This document shows positions 26,709-35,306 of a DNA stretch of 64,000 nucleotides, piece after piece (the stretch's first letter is position 1; every line of letters starts with the position of its first letter). The notes below the pieces were generated by a model that had not been told where the DNA came from, did not search any database, and saw only the letters and a program-made list of their open reading frames with translations. The stretch is from DASVTR01 sp033855775. Its GTDB lineage: Bacteria > Acidobacteriota > Blastocatellia > Pyrinomonadales > Pyrinomonadaceae. Position numbers and translations under genes: made by a program. Location of the stretch: contig JAWVFT010000053.1 in assembly GCA_033855775.1 (NCBI GenBank), positions 1-64,000 on the forward strand, written 5' to 3'.

Positions 26709-28649
26709 TCATTTGCCCCCCGTGAATAGCGCAGATGGTAACACGACGCGGAAAGTTGCGCCAGCGCCCTTGGCGGATTTCACTTCGATGCGCCCGCCGT
26801 GCGCCTTGGCCACTTCGCGGCAAGTATACAGGCCGAGGCCGACGCCCTTTCGCTTCGTCGTCGCAAAGGCGCGGAAGAGATGCGTGCGTTGAAACTCTTC
26901 GCTGATTCCCGGCCCAGTGTCGGCGACGCTGAAAAATATCTCCGAGTCATTTTCAGGTCCGGCTTCGATTGTCAGCGTGCCGCTGTTTGCGCCCATCGCT
27001 TCGAGGGCGTTGAGGACCAGGTTTTCAAAGACTCGCTCGATGCGTTCGGCGTCAACGGTGGCGACGAGCGCGTCGGGCAGATGAATCTCGACCGTGTGAT
27101 GAGAGCGCGCCTGTTCAGCCGTTGTGCCGAGCACGCGCTTGAGATGCGGCACGAGGTCTGTCGGGCGCGGGCGTTGATATTCGCCGCTCAGGCTTTCGAC
27201 CGGCCCGCTCAGCTTGGCGACCAGAGAGCGCAGCTTGTCCGTAGACTCTTTCAAAGACTCCATCGCTTCGGCGCGAAACTCTTTGTTGTCAAACTGCTGC
27301 TCCATGTTGCTGACGACCAGGGAGAGAGCCGTGATGGAATTTTTCAAATCGTGCGTCAGCATCGCGGCCAGCCGCATGAACGATTCAAACTGGCGCGTCT
27401 CCGATTCGCGCGCAATCTGTTCGCGCAGGCGGTCTGTCATCCGGTTAAAGCTTTCGGCGAGCAGGCGCGTCTCGTCGCTGGAGCGCACTTCGATGCGCTC
27501 GTTCAACTGGCCTCCGGCAATCGCCACCGCGCCCGCCGTGAGGCGTTCGATGCTGCGCTCCATGCGCCGCGCAATCAACGTCAACAGGATGGCGGTCGTC
27601 AATCCAGCCAGAGCCGACAGCAGAATGCTCAGCCAGCCATTGCGCCGCAGACGACTGAGCGCGGCTGTCTCATCGCCCGACACGCTCAGAAAGACGCCCG
27701 CGCTCTTGACGGGCTGGTAGCTTGCGAGCCAGCGGTCGCCGTCGCGCCCGTCGTAAGACTGCTGCCCGCTCCGGCCCGCCAGCATCGCGTCGGCGATGGG
27801 CTTAAACGACGGCGGCATCGCGGCGTTGATAAGTTGGTAGTTCAAATTTTCGTTGGTGTGATAGATGACGCGCCCGTTGTCGTCGAGGATGACGAAGACG
27901 CGCGGGGCGGCAGGCGTTCCGGCGAAACTGCTGATGGCGGCTTTGCACAGAACGTTCAAGTTCAACTCGACAACCAGCGCGCCGCGCGGAGCCTGCGCCG
28001 TCCGCTCGGCTGTGAAGAGCGGCAGCGTGTAGCGCACGTTGGCGCTGTAGGACTCTAAAGCGGAGCGCAGGGCCGACTGCTCGGTCATCGTCCAGACGCG
28101 CTGGTCGGGCGCGACGCTGCTCAGGAGTATGTCTTCGATTTGATAGCGGATGGCAGGGCTGCCGGTGTCGCTCTGCGTCGCCTCGGCGCGAAAGAGCGGC
28201 TGCCCGTCCGTCTTCAAACACGTCAGCGAGACGTAGCCGTTGCCCGCGTCGAGCAGCAAGGCTTCCACTTCCGCGCGCACGTCCGCCGGAATCCGCTCGC
28301 TCGCCGCGCCGCTGCCGCTGGAGTCTGCCGCTGGCGACGACGACGGCGCAGGCAAAGCGCTTGGCTGAGCTTGAACGTCGCTCGTCGTTGTTGGTCTGGT
28401 CGCGCCGCGCACATACTCGCGCACAGCGAGCGAGCGCGACAGCGCAACCAGCTTCGCCTCGCGCTCGCGCAAGTCCGCCTCGATGCCGCTCGTCGCCGCT
28501 CGCGCCTCGCGCTCGACATCGCGGCCCAAAAGTTCTTCGACCGCGCTCACGCCGCTCCAATAATTGGCGACCGCGAAGATGAGCATCGGAACGATGCCGC
28601 ACGTGAAGAACACTAAGAAGAGTTTGGGTCGGATGCCCACGGGCGTCAA
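26709..28649 (-). CDS. Membrane sensor histidine kinase (NtrB/AtoS-like)
   Basis: A 646-residue kinase: membrane segment 1 at about 7-28 (KLFLVFFTCGIVPMLIFAV), a periplasmic sensor region of about 300 residues (Cache-like spacing), membrane segment 2 (ILLSALAGLTTAILLTLIA), a HAMP linker, a HisKA helix with phosphoacceptor His in MLTHDLKNSITAL, and an ATPase domain with N box, VADTGPGIS and GVGLGLYTC. It is likely the partner of the NtrC-type regulator downstream and perhaps of the single-domain regulator. The signal sensed is unknown. Confidence 0.92.
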   Translation of the reverse strand: MTPVGIRPKLFLVFFTCGIVPMLIFAVANYWSGVSAVEELLGRDVEREARAATSGIEADLREREAKLVALSRSLAVREYVRGATRPTTTSDVQAQPSALPAPSSSPAADSSGSGAASERIPADVRAEVEALLLDAGNGYVSLTCLKTDGQPLFRAEATQSDTGSPAIRYQIEDILLSSVAPDQRVWTMTEQSALRSALESYSANVRYTLPLFTAERTAQAPRGALVVELNLNVLCKAAISSFAGTPAAPRVFVILDDNGRVIYHTNENLNYQLINAAMPPSFKPIADAMLAGRSGQQSYDGRDGDRWLASYQPVKSAGVFLSVSGDETAALSRLRRNGWLSILLSALAGLTTAILLTLIARRMERSIERLTAGAVAIAGGQLNERIEVRSSDETRLLAESFNRMTDRLREQIARESETRQFESFMRLAAMLTHDLKNSITALSLVVSNMEQQFDNKEFRAEAMESLKESTDKLRSLVAKLSGPVESLSGEYQRPRPTDLVPHLKRVLGTTAEQARSHHTVEIHLPDALVATVDAERIERVFENLVLNALEAMGANSGTLTIEAGPENDSEIFFSVADTGPGISEEFQRTHLFRAFATTKRKGVGLGLYTCREVAKAHGGRIEVKSAKGAGATFRVVLPSALFTGGK

Positions 28650-28685
28650 TCTTAGGTGAAAAGGGGAAAGAGGAAAAGGGAAAAG

Positions 28686-29579
28686 TTAGACGGGCAGGCG
28701 ACCGAACTCTTCGAGGAGCGGGGCGAGCAGTTCGATGACGCGCTCATGCGAGACGCCGTTGGTGGCGACGATGCCGTTGCGATTCTGCACGTCCGGTTGA
28801 TTGTAGCGCAGCGGTTGGCCGAAGAGGTCTGTCAACTTTCCGCCCGCTTCCGTCAGGATGATTTCCGGGGCGCACGTGTCCCACTGTTTCGTGCGCGGGC
28901 TGAGATGCACGTAGAGGTCACATTGCTGTTCGACAATCAGCCCGACCTTGACGCCGACCGAGCCGCGCCGCACTTCCTCTTTAACGCCGAAGGCGCGCAC
29001 AACCCTATCCATGCGCGGGCTTCTGTGCGCGCGGCTGGCGGCCAGACGCATCCGCGCGATGTCGCTCTCGCCGGTCACGCGCCCGCGTTCAGGCTCGAAG
29101 CCTGCGCGCTCAATCCATGAGCCTGCGCCCGCCGCGGCCCAGTAGAGCAAGTCGGGCAGCGGTTGATAGACGACGCCGAGCACGACGCGGCCAGCGACGG
29201 TGAGGCCAATCTGGACTGCGTAGTCTCCGTCGCGCGCGATGAAGCCGCTCGTCCCGTCGAGCGGGTCAATCATCCAGACGCGCTCTTTGCCGAGACGGCG
29301 TTCGGTGTCGATTGATTCTTCGGCGAGCAGTCCGTCTTCGGGGAACTCGCGGCGAATCGCGTTGACGATTAATTCGTTGGCCGCGCGGTCTGCTTCCGTC
29401 ACGGGTTCCGTGTGTTCGTCCGCGTCAACTTTGCGCTCGACGCGCAACGGGCGTTTGTAATATTCGAGAATCGTCGCCCCTGCCTCGCGCGCAAGCTTGA
29501 TAGCCAGACGCAACTCGCGCTCGTATTGCAAGTGTTGCGCGATGGGCGATGAAGGATGAAAGACAGGCTCTTGACTCAT
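28686..29579 (-). CDS. cysQ: 3'(2'),5'-bisphosphate nucleotidase CysQ
   Basis: Dephosphorylates PAP to AMP, relieving inhibition of sulfotransferases and PAPS reductase; needs Mg2+. Motifs: EPVTEADRAANE, LLAEESID, WMIDPLDGTSGFIARDGDYAVQIGL and KQWDTCAPEIILTEAGG. The 297-residue length is slightly long. It overlaps the upstream PLP decarboxylase by 4 nt, so the two are translationally coupled. Other IMPase-fold substrates cannot be excluded. Confidence 0.88.
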   Translation of the reverse strand: MSQEPVFHPSSPIAQHLQYERELRLAIKLAREAGATILEYYKRPLRVERKVDADEHTEPVTEADRAANELIVNAIRREFPEDGLLAEESIDTERRLGKERVWMIDPLDGTSGFIARDGDYAVQIGLTVAGRVVLGVVYQPLPDLLYWAAAGAGSWIERAGFEPERGRVTGESDIARMRLAASRAHRSPRMDRVVRAFGVKEEVRRGSVGVKVGLIVEQQCDLYVHLSPRTKQWDTCAPEIILTEAGGKLTDLFGQPLRYNQPDVQNRNGIVATNGVSHERVIELLAPLLEEFGRLPV

Positions 29580-31225
29580 GGCGTCGGTTCCTTCGCTGGA
29601 CTATCTATCGCTTGGCTTTCATCGTCATCACGGTCGTTCATCAAGCGTTCGTCTTCGTCGTTCAAGACATGCGCCGCCGCGTCGCGGATGATGTCCAGAG
29701 TTTGGCGCAGGTCTGCGCGTGTAGTGCGAAAGTTGGTGATGCAGGCGCGCAGGCTGTAGCGACCGCCGAGGCTCGCGTTCGAGAGATACGCGCGCCCGCC
29801 GCGTTGCACAAGATGCATGATGCGCTCGTTCAGTTTATTCAAACGGGCGTCGAGCGCGGCGCGTTCCGTCTCGCTGGCGCGCTCAAGTTTCCCAAAAACT
29901 CCGGGCGGCAAATAACGAAAGCAGCAGATGCTCAACTCGACGGGCGCGAGCAGTTCAAAATCGTCTGCCTCGTTGACGCGCGCGGCGAGATACGCGGCCA
30001 GGCGGTTGTCCTCCGCGACTGAAGCGCTGACGCGACGCGCGCCGTAGTAGCGCAGCATCAGCCAGATTTTCAAGGCGCGGAAACGACGCGAAAGCTCTAC
30101 GCCGTAGTCCCAGAAAGCGAAGGCTTCCGCCGCTTCCGCTTCATGCACTTTGATGTAGTCGGCCTCGCTCGCGGAGGCGAAAGCCTGCCGCACGCTTTCT
30201 GCGTCACGAAAGAGCAGGCAGCCGCAATCGACCGGCGCGTAGAGCCACTTGTGCGGGTCGAGCGAGACGGAATCGGCCAACTCAAGACCGGCGAAGAGCG
30301 CGCGCTTGCTCGCGTCCATTGCGCCCAACGCGCCGTAAGCTCCGTCAACGTGAAACCACAAAGAATAATCTTTGGCGACGCGCGCGATTTCCATGAGCGG
30401 GTCAATCGCGCCCGTGTTGACCGTGCCTGCGCTGGCGACGATGCAGAAGGGACGCAGGCCGCGCTGCTTATCGCTCTCAATCTTTTCGCGCAGTCGTCGC
30501 GCGTCCAACCTGTAATGCTCGTCCGTCTCGACAAGGCGCGCTTGCTCGCGTCCAAGCCCAAGCACGTCCGCCGCCTTCGGAATCGAAAGATGAACCTGTT
30601 CGGAAGCGTAAAGGGTCATCGGAGCGCTCGTGTTCCACAGTCCGGCGCGTGAAGCGTCGCGCCCGGCGGCGGCGCGATGCGCGACATAGAGAGCGTTCAA
30701 GTTTGCCATCGAGCCGCCGCTCGTCAACAAGCCATGTCCGTCCTCGCTGTAACCGACGAGCGAGGCGAGCCAGCGCACGACCTCGCGCTCGATTTCGGTG
30801 GCCGCCGGAGATGAGCGCCATGAGGTGACGTTCGAGTTGAGGGCGGACGCGATGAGGTCTGCGTAAGCTCCGATGGGCGTTGAGGGCGAAGCGACGTAGC
30901 CGAAGAAACGCGGATGCCCGTTGTGGCGACTGAGATGGATGACGGCGCGGCAATCCTCCATCAAACGCTCAAGAGCCACGCCTTCATCCGGCAACGTTGA
31001 GCGCAGCCGCGCGGCGACCCTTGCGGCGGAAGTGTCAGGGAAGACAGGCAAGTCGGAAACTTCGGCGAAGTAGTCGGCGACGAGCGTTGTGGCTAAGCTT
31101 GAAAGCTCGCGTAACTCTTCGCTGCTGATGTCGAGCGACGACGAGCGCGCCTCGTCCTGCTCGCCTGCGTCGCCCGCCGTGGTTGTCCGCTGGCCGTCGT
31201 CGTCGTCTGTGCGTTCGTTCTTCAT
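29576..31225 (-). CDS. Pyridoxal-dependent decarboxylase (aromatic-L-amino-acid/glutamate decarboxylase group II)
   Basis: A PLP enzyme with the Schiff-base lysine in DPHKWLYAP. Other blocks are GHPRFFGYVASPSTPIG, LLTSGGSMANLNAL, SAGTVNTGAIDP and WFHVDGAYGA. The sequence most resembles aromatic amino acid or related decarboxylases; the true substrate is not deducible. ATG 31225 has GGAGAC upstream; an ORF extension to 31288 is less likely. Both ends are charged and probably disordered (N-terminus Asp/Glu/Thr-rich, C-terminus DEDERLMNDRDDDE). It overlaps cysQ by 4 nt. Confidence 0.88.
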   Translation of the reverse strand: MKNERTDDDDGQRTTTAGDAGEQDEARSSSLDISSEELRELSSLATTLVADYFAEVSDLPVFPDTSAARVAARLRSTLPDEGVALERLMEDCRAVIHLSRHNGHPRFFGYVASPSTPIGAYADLIASALNSNVTSWRSSPAATEIEREVVRWLASLVGYSEDGHGLLTSGGSMANLNALYVAHRAAAGRDASRAGLWNTSAPMTLYASEQVHLSIPKAADVLGLGREQARLVETDEHYRLDARRLREKIESDKQRGLRPFCIVASAGTVNTGAIDPLMEIARVAKDYSLWFHVDGAYGALGAMDASKRALFAGLELADSVSLDPHKWLYAPVDCGCLLFRDAESVRQAFASASEADYIKVHEAEAAEAFAFWDYGVELSRRFRALKIWLMLRYYGARRVSASVAEDNRLAAYLAARVNEADDFELLAPVELSICCFRYLPPGVFGKLERASETERAALDARLNKLNERIMHLVQRGGRAYLSNASLGGRYSLRACITNFRTTRADLRQTLDIIRDAAAHVLNDEDERLMNDRDDDESQAIDSPAKEPTP

Positions 31226-31276
31226 TTGCGTCGTCTCCAAAACTACCACACACGGCGAGCGCGGCTCAAAGCGCTC

Positions 31277-31306
31277 TTGCGGAGGCAAGGCCGCTCTGCG
31301 TATAGT
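31277..31306 (+). promoter_or_regulatory. Sigma-70-type promoter for the dienelactone hydrolase gene
   Basis: A -35 TTGCGG (31277-31282) and -10 TATAGT (31301-31306) are separated by 18 nt. Predicted transcription start is near 31313, 39 nt before ATG 31352, consistent with the later start codon. Confidence 0.55.
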
Positions 31307-31351
31307 TCACTGCAAAACTTCCCAACCAATCTTTGCCAAGTGAAGGAGAGC

Positions 31352-32239
31352 ATGATGAGCAAGGCGAGCGATGACAGGCAGCAACGGAGCGCGGGCGTTT
31401 CGCGCCGTAAATTTCTGGAACGCGCCGCGACGACGAGCGCGGCTTCTTTAATCACGGCGGCGGGCTACGCCGCGACGCAGGACGCCAAACAACAGACCGA
31501 GCAGGCGAAGCAGGCGAAGCAGACGAAGCCGGCGAAGCCCGTCAAGTTGATGGGCAAGATGGTCGAGTACAAGAGCGGCGAGATGATGATTCCCGCTTAT
31601 CTCTCGCGCGCCAAGCAGAAGGACGCGCCCGCCGTCCTCTTGATTCACGAAGTCTTCGGCCTCAACGACCACATCAAAACAGTCGCCGACCGCCTCGCGC
31701 GCGAAGGCTTTAACACGCTGGCTCCAAACTTTTTCGTCCGCGCCAGTGCTCCGCCGCCCACAGACGACAAGGACATGGCCGCGCTCAGGAAAGCGGCTTC
31801 GAGCATTCCGAATGAAGTGGCGATTAAGGACATGCAGGCCGCGCTCGACTACTTGAAGACGGTCAAGAACGTGCGCCACAGCTTTGCCTCCATCGGCTTC
31901 TGCATGGGCGGCGGCTACTCTTACCAGATTGCCACGCACACCAAAGACCTGGCGGGCGCGGTCATCTTCTACGGTCGCACGCCGCTCGAACTCGTGCCGC
32001 AAGTCTCCTGCCCGCTGCTCGGAAATTTCGGCGGCCTCGACGCGGGCATCCCGCCCGAAACCATCAAGGCTTTTGAAGAAGCTCTAACGAAAGCGGGCAA
32101 GACGGCGGACATCAAAGTTTATCCTGAGGCCAAGCACGGCTTCTTTAACGACACGCGACCGACGGCCTACAACCCGGAAGCAGCCGCCGACGCATGGCAA
32201 CGCACGCTCACGTTTTTCCGCGATAGACTGAAAGCCTGA
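31352..32239 (+). CDS. Tat-exported dienelactone hydrolase family protein
   Basis: From ATG 31352 (GAAGGAGAG just upstream) the protein begins with a twin-arginine signal, SRRKFLERAATTSAASL, so it is exported folded. The hydrolase core has the family triad: Cys184 in GFCMGGG, Asp230 in GGLDAG and His262 in KHGFF. A Lys/Gln-rich linker (about 45-65) joins signal and core. Family members hydrolyse lactones or esters; the substrate is unknown. An earlier in-frame start (31226) reads through the promoter and is rejected. Confidence 0.9.
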   Translation: MMSKASDDRQQRSAGVSRRKFLERAATTSAASLITAAGYAATQDAKQQTEQAKQAKQTKPAKPVKLMGKMVEYKSGEMMIPAYLSRAKQKDAPAVLLIHEVFGLNDHIKTVADRLAREGFNTLAPNFFVRASAPPPTDDKDMAALRKAASSIPNEVAIKDMQAALDYLKTVKNVRHSFASIGFCMGGGYSYQIATHTKDLAGAVIFYGRTPLELVPQVSCPLLGNFGGLDAGIPPETIKAFEEALTKAGKTADIKVYPEAKHGFFNDTRPTAYNPEAAADAWQRTLTFFRDRLKA

Positions 32240-32283
32240 GCGCGTTTGACAGCCCGTTCTTTTTTTTCGATGAAGGAATATAG

Positions 32284-33399
32284 ATGACAATCAACGGCCA
32301 CGCCACGCTGGCAGGAACGGAGCGTTACCGCGACCGCTTCAAGGGTAAAGCCGCGGTCAATCACTTTCGTCTGGAGCAAGACTTGTGGCTCTCGTCCATC
32401 GGCATCGGAACGTACCTCGGCCACTGGGACGAAAGCACGGACGAGCTTTACAGAGAGGCGGTCGCCTGCGCCGTCGAACTCGGCGCGAACCTGATTGACA
32501 CTGCGGCCAACTATCGTTTTCAAAGAAGCGAGCGAGCCATCGGCGCGGCTCTTCAGCAAATGATAACGGACGGCATCTGCGCCCGCGATGAAGTGGTCGT
32601 CTGCACCAAGGGCGGCTATCTGCCGTTTGACGGCGAGCCGCCGAAGGACGTTCGCAGCTACGTCGAAGAGACGTTCGTGCGGATGGGCATCGCCGGATTC
32701 TCGGACATCGTGGCGGGCAGCCATTGCATGACGCCCGCTTACCTGCAAAGCCAGATTGACCAGTCGCTCGCCAACATGAAGCTGGATTGCGTTGACGTTT
32801 ACTATCTGCACAATCCTGAGACGCAGGCTCAGATTGTCGCGCCCGCAGAGTTTGAAGCCCGCCTTCGCGCCGCCTTCGCGCATCTTGAGCAGAACATCAG
32901 GGACGGCAAAATCCGTCATTACGGCGTGGCGTCCTGGAACGGCTTTCGCGTGCAGCCGAATGCGCCCGGCTATCACGCGCTCGAACGCATGGTCGCGCTG
33001 GCGCGCGAAGCCGGAGGCGCGGAGCATGGCTTTCGTTTCATCCAACTGCCTTTCAATCTGGCGATGCCGGAAGCTCTCATGCTGCGCAATCAACCTTTGG
33101 AGGGCGAGCCTGTCACCGTGCTCGAAGCGGCGGGCGCGCTCGGCATCACGGTCGTCGCCAGCGCCTCAATCTTGCAGGGCAAAGTCGCGCACGACCTCTC
33201 CGAAGAGATACGCGAGCCGCTCGGCTCGCTCTCGACCGACGCGCAGACGGCGATTCAATTCGTCCGCTCCACGCCCGGCATCACCACGGCCCTCGTCGGC
33301 ATGAGCCGTCGCCTACACGTCGAAGAGAATCTGCAACTGGCGCGCGTCGCGCCCGCGCTGCCTGAGGACTACCAGCGATTGTTCTCCGGGCAGGAGTAA
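32284..33399 (+). CDS. Aldo/keto reductase family protein
   Basis: A 371-residue NADPH-dependent TIM-barrel oxidoreductase. Catalytic residues: Asp in LIDTAANYRFQRSE (Tyr in the same block), Lys in VVVCTKGGY, with YYLHNP and GKIRHYGVASWNG further on. The NADPH-binding C-terminal block TPGITTALVGMSRRLHVEEN is present. There is an insertion (about 120-155) compared with typical members. The gene follows the dienelactone hydrolase by 44 nt and has AAGGA before the start, so the two may form an operon. Confidence 0.88.
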   Translation: MTINGHATLAGTERYRDRFKGKAAVNHFRLEQDLWLSSIGIGTYLGHWDESTDELYREAVACAVELGANLIDTAANYRFQRSERAIGAALQQMITDGICARDEVVVCTKGGYLPFDGEPPKDVRSYVEETFVRMGIAGFSDIVAGSHCMTPAYLQSQIDQSLANMKLDCVDVYYLHNPETQAQIVAPAEFEARLRAAFAHLEQNIRDGKIRHYGVASWNGFRVQPNAPGYHALERMVALAREAGGAEHGFRFIQLPFNLAMPEALMLRNQPLEGEPVTVLEAAGALGITVVASASILQGKVAHDLSEEIREPLGSLSTDAQTAIQFVRSTPGITTALVGMSRRLHVEENLQLARVAPALPEDYQRLFSGQE

Positions 33400-33428
33400 A
33401 GCATCGCCGACGATTCGGAGGGCCGACG

Positions 33429-33833
33429 ATGACCGGGCAAGAGATGAAGTCAGGGCGAGAGATGAAATCTATGCAAGAGATGAAGTCTATGCGAGAGATG
33501 AAATCGTTTGAGGAGTTCTGGCCTTACTACGTGCGCGAACACAGCCAGCCGGGGACGCGCGCTCTGCACTACGCCGGAACGATGACGGGCCTGGCCTGCG
33601 TCGTCGCGCTCATGGCGAAGCGAAAATGGCGTTGGCTGCCGCTGGCCTTCGTTCCCGGCTACGCGGCGGCCTGGGCCGGACACTTTCTCATCGAAAAGAA
33701 CAGGCCCGCCACCTTCCAATATCCGCTCTGGTCGTTTCTCGCAGACCAGAAGATGCTCGCCTTGATGCTCGCCGGAAAGATGGAGGCGGAGGTCGAGCGC
33801 GTCTCGCGTCAGGAATCTCGCACGGAGCTTTAA
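33429..33833 (+). CDS. DUF962 / Mpo1-like small membrane protein
   Basis: The core FEEFWPYYVREHSQPGTRALH plus two or three hydrophobic segments and GHFLIEKNRPATF match DUF962 (related to yeast Mpo1, an Fe2+ dioxygenase of fatty-acid metabolism). The His residues in EHSQPGTRALHY and GHFLIEKN are the expected metal ligands. The N-terminus is unusual: four 18-bp repeats (33435-33506) encode GQEMKS, GREMKS, MQEMKS and MREMKS, each carrying an in-frame ATG after a purine-rich stretch. The true start may be one of these later ATGs (33498 gives the family's usual beginning). Confidence 0.82.
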   Translation: MTGQEMKSGREMKSMQEMKSMREMKSFEEFWPYYVREHSQPGTRALHYAGTMTGLACVVALMAKRKWRWLPLAFVPGYAAAWAGHFLIEKNRPATFQYPLWSFLADQKMLALMLAGKMEAEVERVSRQESRTEL

Positions 33834-33999
33834 AGTTTAAGCGACGAGCCTTGCGGTTCAACTCGACAAGCAGTGAACACAATGCCAACGGGCAGGTCTG
33901 CGTCGTCAACTACGCCGGCGGCTTTTCCGGGAAAGCGGCGCAGGCCGCGACCCGCAAATAGACGCCGCGCGGAAATCTCCGCAGACGCTTTCAAGTTGT

Positions 34000-34560
34000 C
34001 TAGGTTGGCTGCCGTTTGCGACGGCCCATGTTGCGCGGAAAGCCTGGGCCGGGCGGCGCAGGGATGTGCGCGGCTTCTTCCGGTGTGCGGGCGCGGCGGC
34101 GCGCGAGCTCTAGCTTGAGGCTCTCTTCGCCGCGCCGCATCGTCCAGCGATGATTGGCCGCGAAGATTGGTTTGAGCAGAAATGAGAGCGAGCGGATAAC
34201 TGGCTTGTTGGCTTGAATCGTCCAGTCGTAAGTGACGTTGACGAACGAGCCGTCCTGCTCGAACGTCCAGATGCCTTTGCCTTCGAGGTCGCCCGTCGCG
34301 TCGAGCGTAAAGCCGTTGGGCGAGCGCGTTTCGACGGTGCGAAAGTTGATGCGCAAAGTGTAAGGCAGAAAGCCTCTGGCGCGCAGGCTGATGAGCTTGC
34401 CGAGCCCGCCCGCGTCGCCCGCCTCCAACTCTTCAACTTCCAGATAAACGGAAGGCCACCAGCGCGCCAAATCTTTTCCGTCCTCGATTATCTCAGCGAC
34501 TTCCGCGACAGTTCCCTCCACACGCCAGCGGTCAATGAACCTGTATTCGTTAGTCGGCAT
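34000..34560 (-). CDS. SRPBCC (polyketide cyclase/START-like) family protein
   Basis: A 186-residue lipid- or ligand-binding fold: RFIDRWRVEGTVAEVAEIIEDGKDLARWWP is the usual helix-grip start, with YLEVEELEAGD and GIWTFEQDGSFVNVTYDW strands and a long C-terminal helix. From about residue 160 the tail is Arg/Pro-rich. ATG 34560 (MPTNEYRF) is chosen over 34641, which adds a low-complexity leader. The ligand is unknown. Confidence 0.75.
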   Translation of the reverse strand: MPTNEYRFIDRWRVEGTVAEVAEIIEDGKDLARWWPSVYLEVEELEAGDAGGLGKLISLRARGFLPYTLRINFRTVETRSPNGFTLDATGDLEGKGIWTFEQDGSFVNVTYDWTIQANKPVIRSLSFLLKPIFAANHRWTMRRGEESLKLELARRRARTPEEAAHIPAPPGPGFPRNMGRRKRQPT

Positions 34561-34767
34561 CGTGGCCCCGTCCCGTCCGTCGTCGTCATCGCCAGCAGCG
34601 CGCACGCGCGCCCTTTCCGTCTCGCGTCGAGCGCGTATCATAATCTTGAGCGGCCAGGAAAATAAAGCCGGAGATGACGAGATGAAAGGCGATTCCGGCG
34701 CGCGTGCGGGCGCGAAAGTTTCGGCTCGCGCGAAGGAGCGCAGATGAAGAGACGGCTCGAAGGGCTT

Positions 34768-35085
34768 TTATCGCTGACGCTTTTCGACGAGCATCTTGAA
34801 GGTCAGCGTTTTGTCTGTGATGAGCTTGGCGAGCCGCTGCCGCTGCTCTTCGTCGCCGGTTGAGGCGAGTTGTTGTTTGAGGCTCTCGATTTCTTTGAGC
34901 AAGTCTACTTCGGGCGGCGCAAAGTTGCCGTTCTTCAGTATCGAATAGCAGAGGCGCAAGTCTTCGGGCGTTTGAAAATAAGCGTTGAGGTCGAGCGGGC
35001 GGCCCTTGCCCGGAAGATTGTCGAACTCGCCTTCGGCCATCGCCTTGCTAATCTGATCTTCGATAAATTTTTCGATAGACATCAA
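34768..35085 (-). CDS. DUF1992 (DnaJ homologue subfamily C member 28-like) protein
   Basis: A 105-residue protein with the family block IEDQISKAMAEGEFDNLPGKGRPLDL at the N-terminus, followed by a coiled-coil-like helical C-terminus (LKEIESLKQQLAS). Function is unknown; there is no J domain. The neighbouring stretches 34561-34767 and 35086-35232 contain no recognised gene. Confidence 0.85.
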   Translation of the reverse strand: MMSIEKFIEDQISKAMAEGEFDNLPGKGRPLDLNAYFQTPEDLRLCYSILKNGNFAPPEVDLLKEIESLKQQLASTGDEEQRQRLAKLITDKTLTFKMLVEKRQR

Positions 35086-35232
35086 TGCTCCTCCCCGCGT
35101 TCAACGAGAAGAATCCATACGACGAAAGCAGCCGGATTGTTCGCCTCAAGCAAGGGCGCGACGGCGACCGCTCGCGCTGGCGCAAGCGGCCAAGCTTTGA
35201 ACGCGCGAGCCGCCAAGCTTTGAACAAAGAGC

Positions 35233-35272
35233 AGCCGCCTTGCCCGCTCTGATAACAACGGACAAGGCGGCT
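35233..35272. terminator. Hairpin downstream of the Gly/Ser/Lys-rich gene
   Basis: Arms agccgccttg (35233-35242) and caaggcggct (35263-35272) pair around a 20-nt loop; a T-rich stretch follows on the plus strand. It lies between the minus-strand low-complexity gene (ends 35307) and the DUF1992 gene and could end transcription of the former. Confidence 0.5.
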
Positions 35273-35306
35273 TCTTTAGTTAGCTTGACACGACTCTGTG
35301 CGCGCT

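Noticed and set aside
33873..34118. 81-codon plus-strand ORF antisense to the SRPBCC gene end
   Set aside because: Arg/Pro-rich shadow frame with no features.
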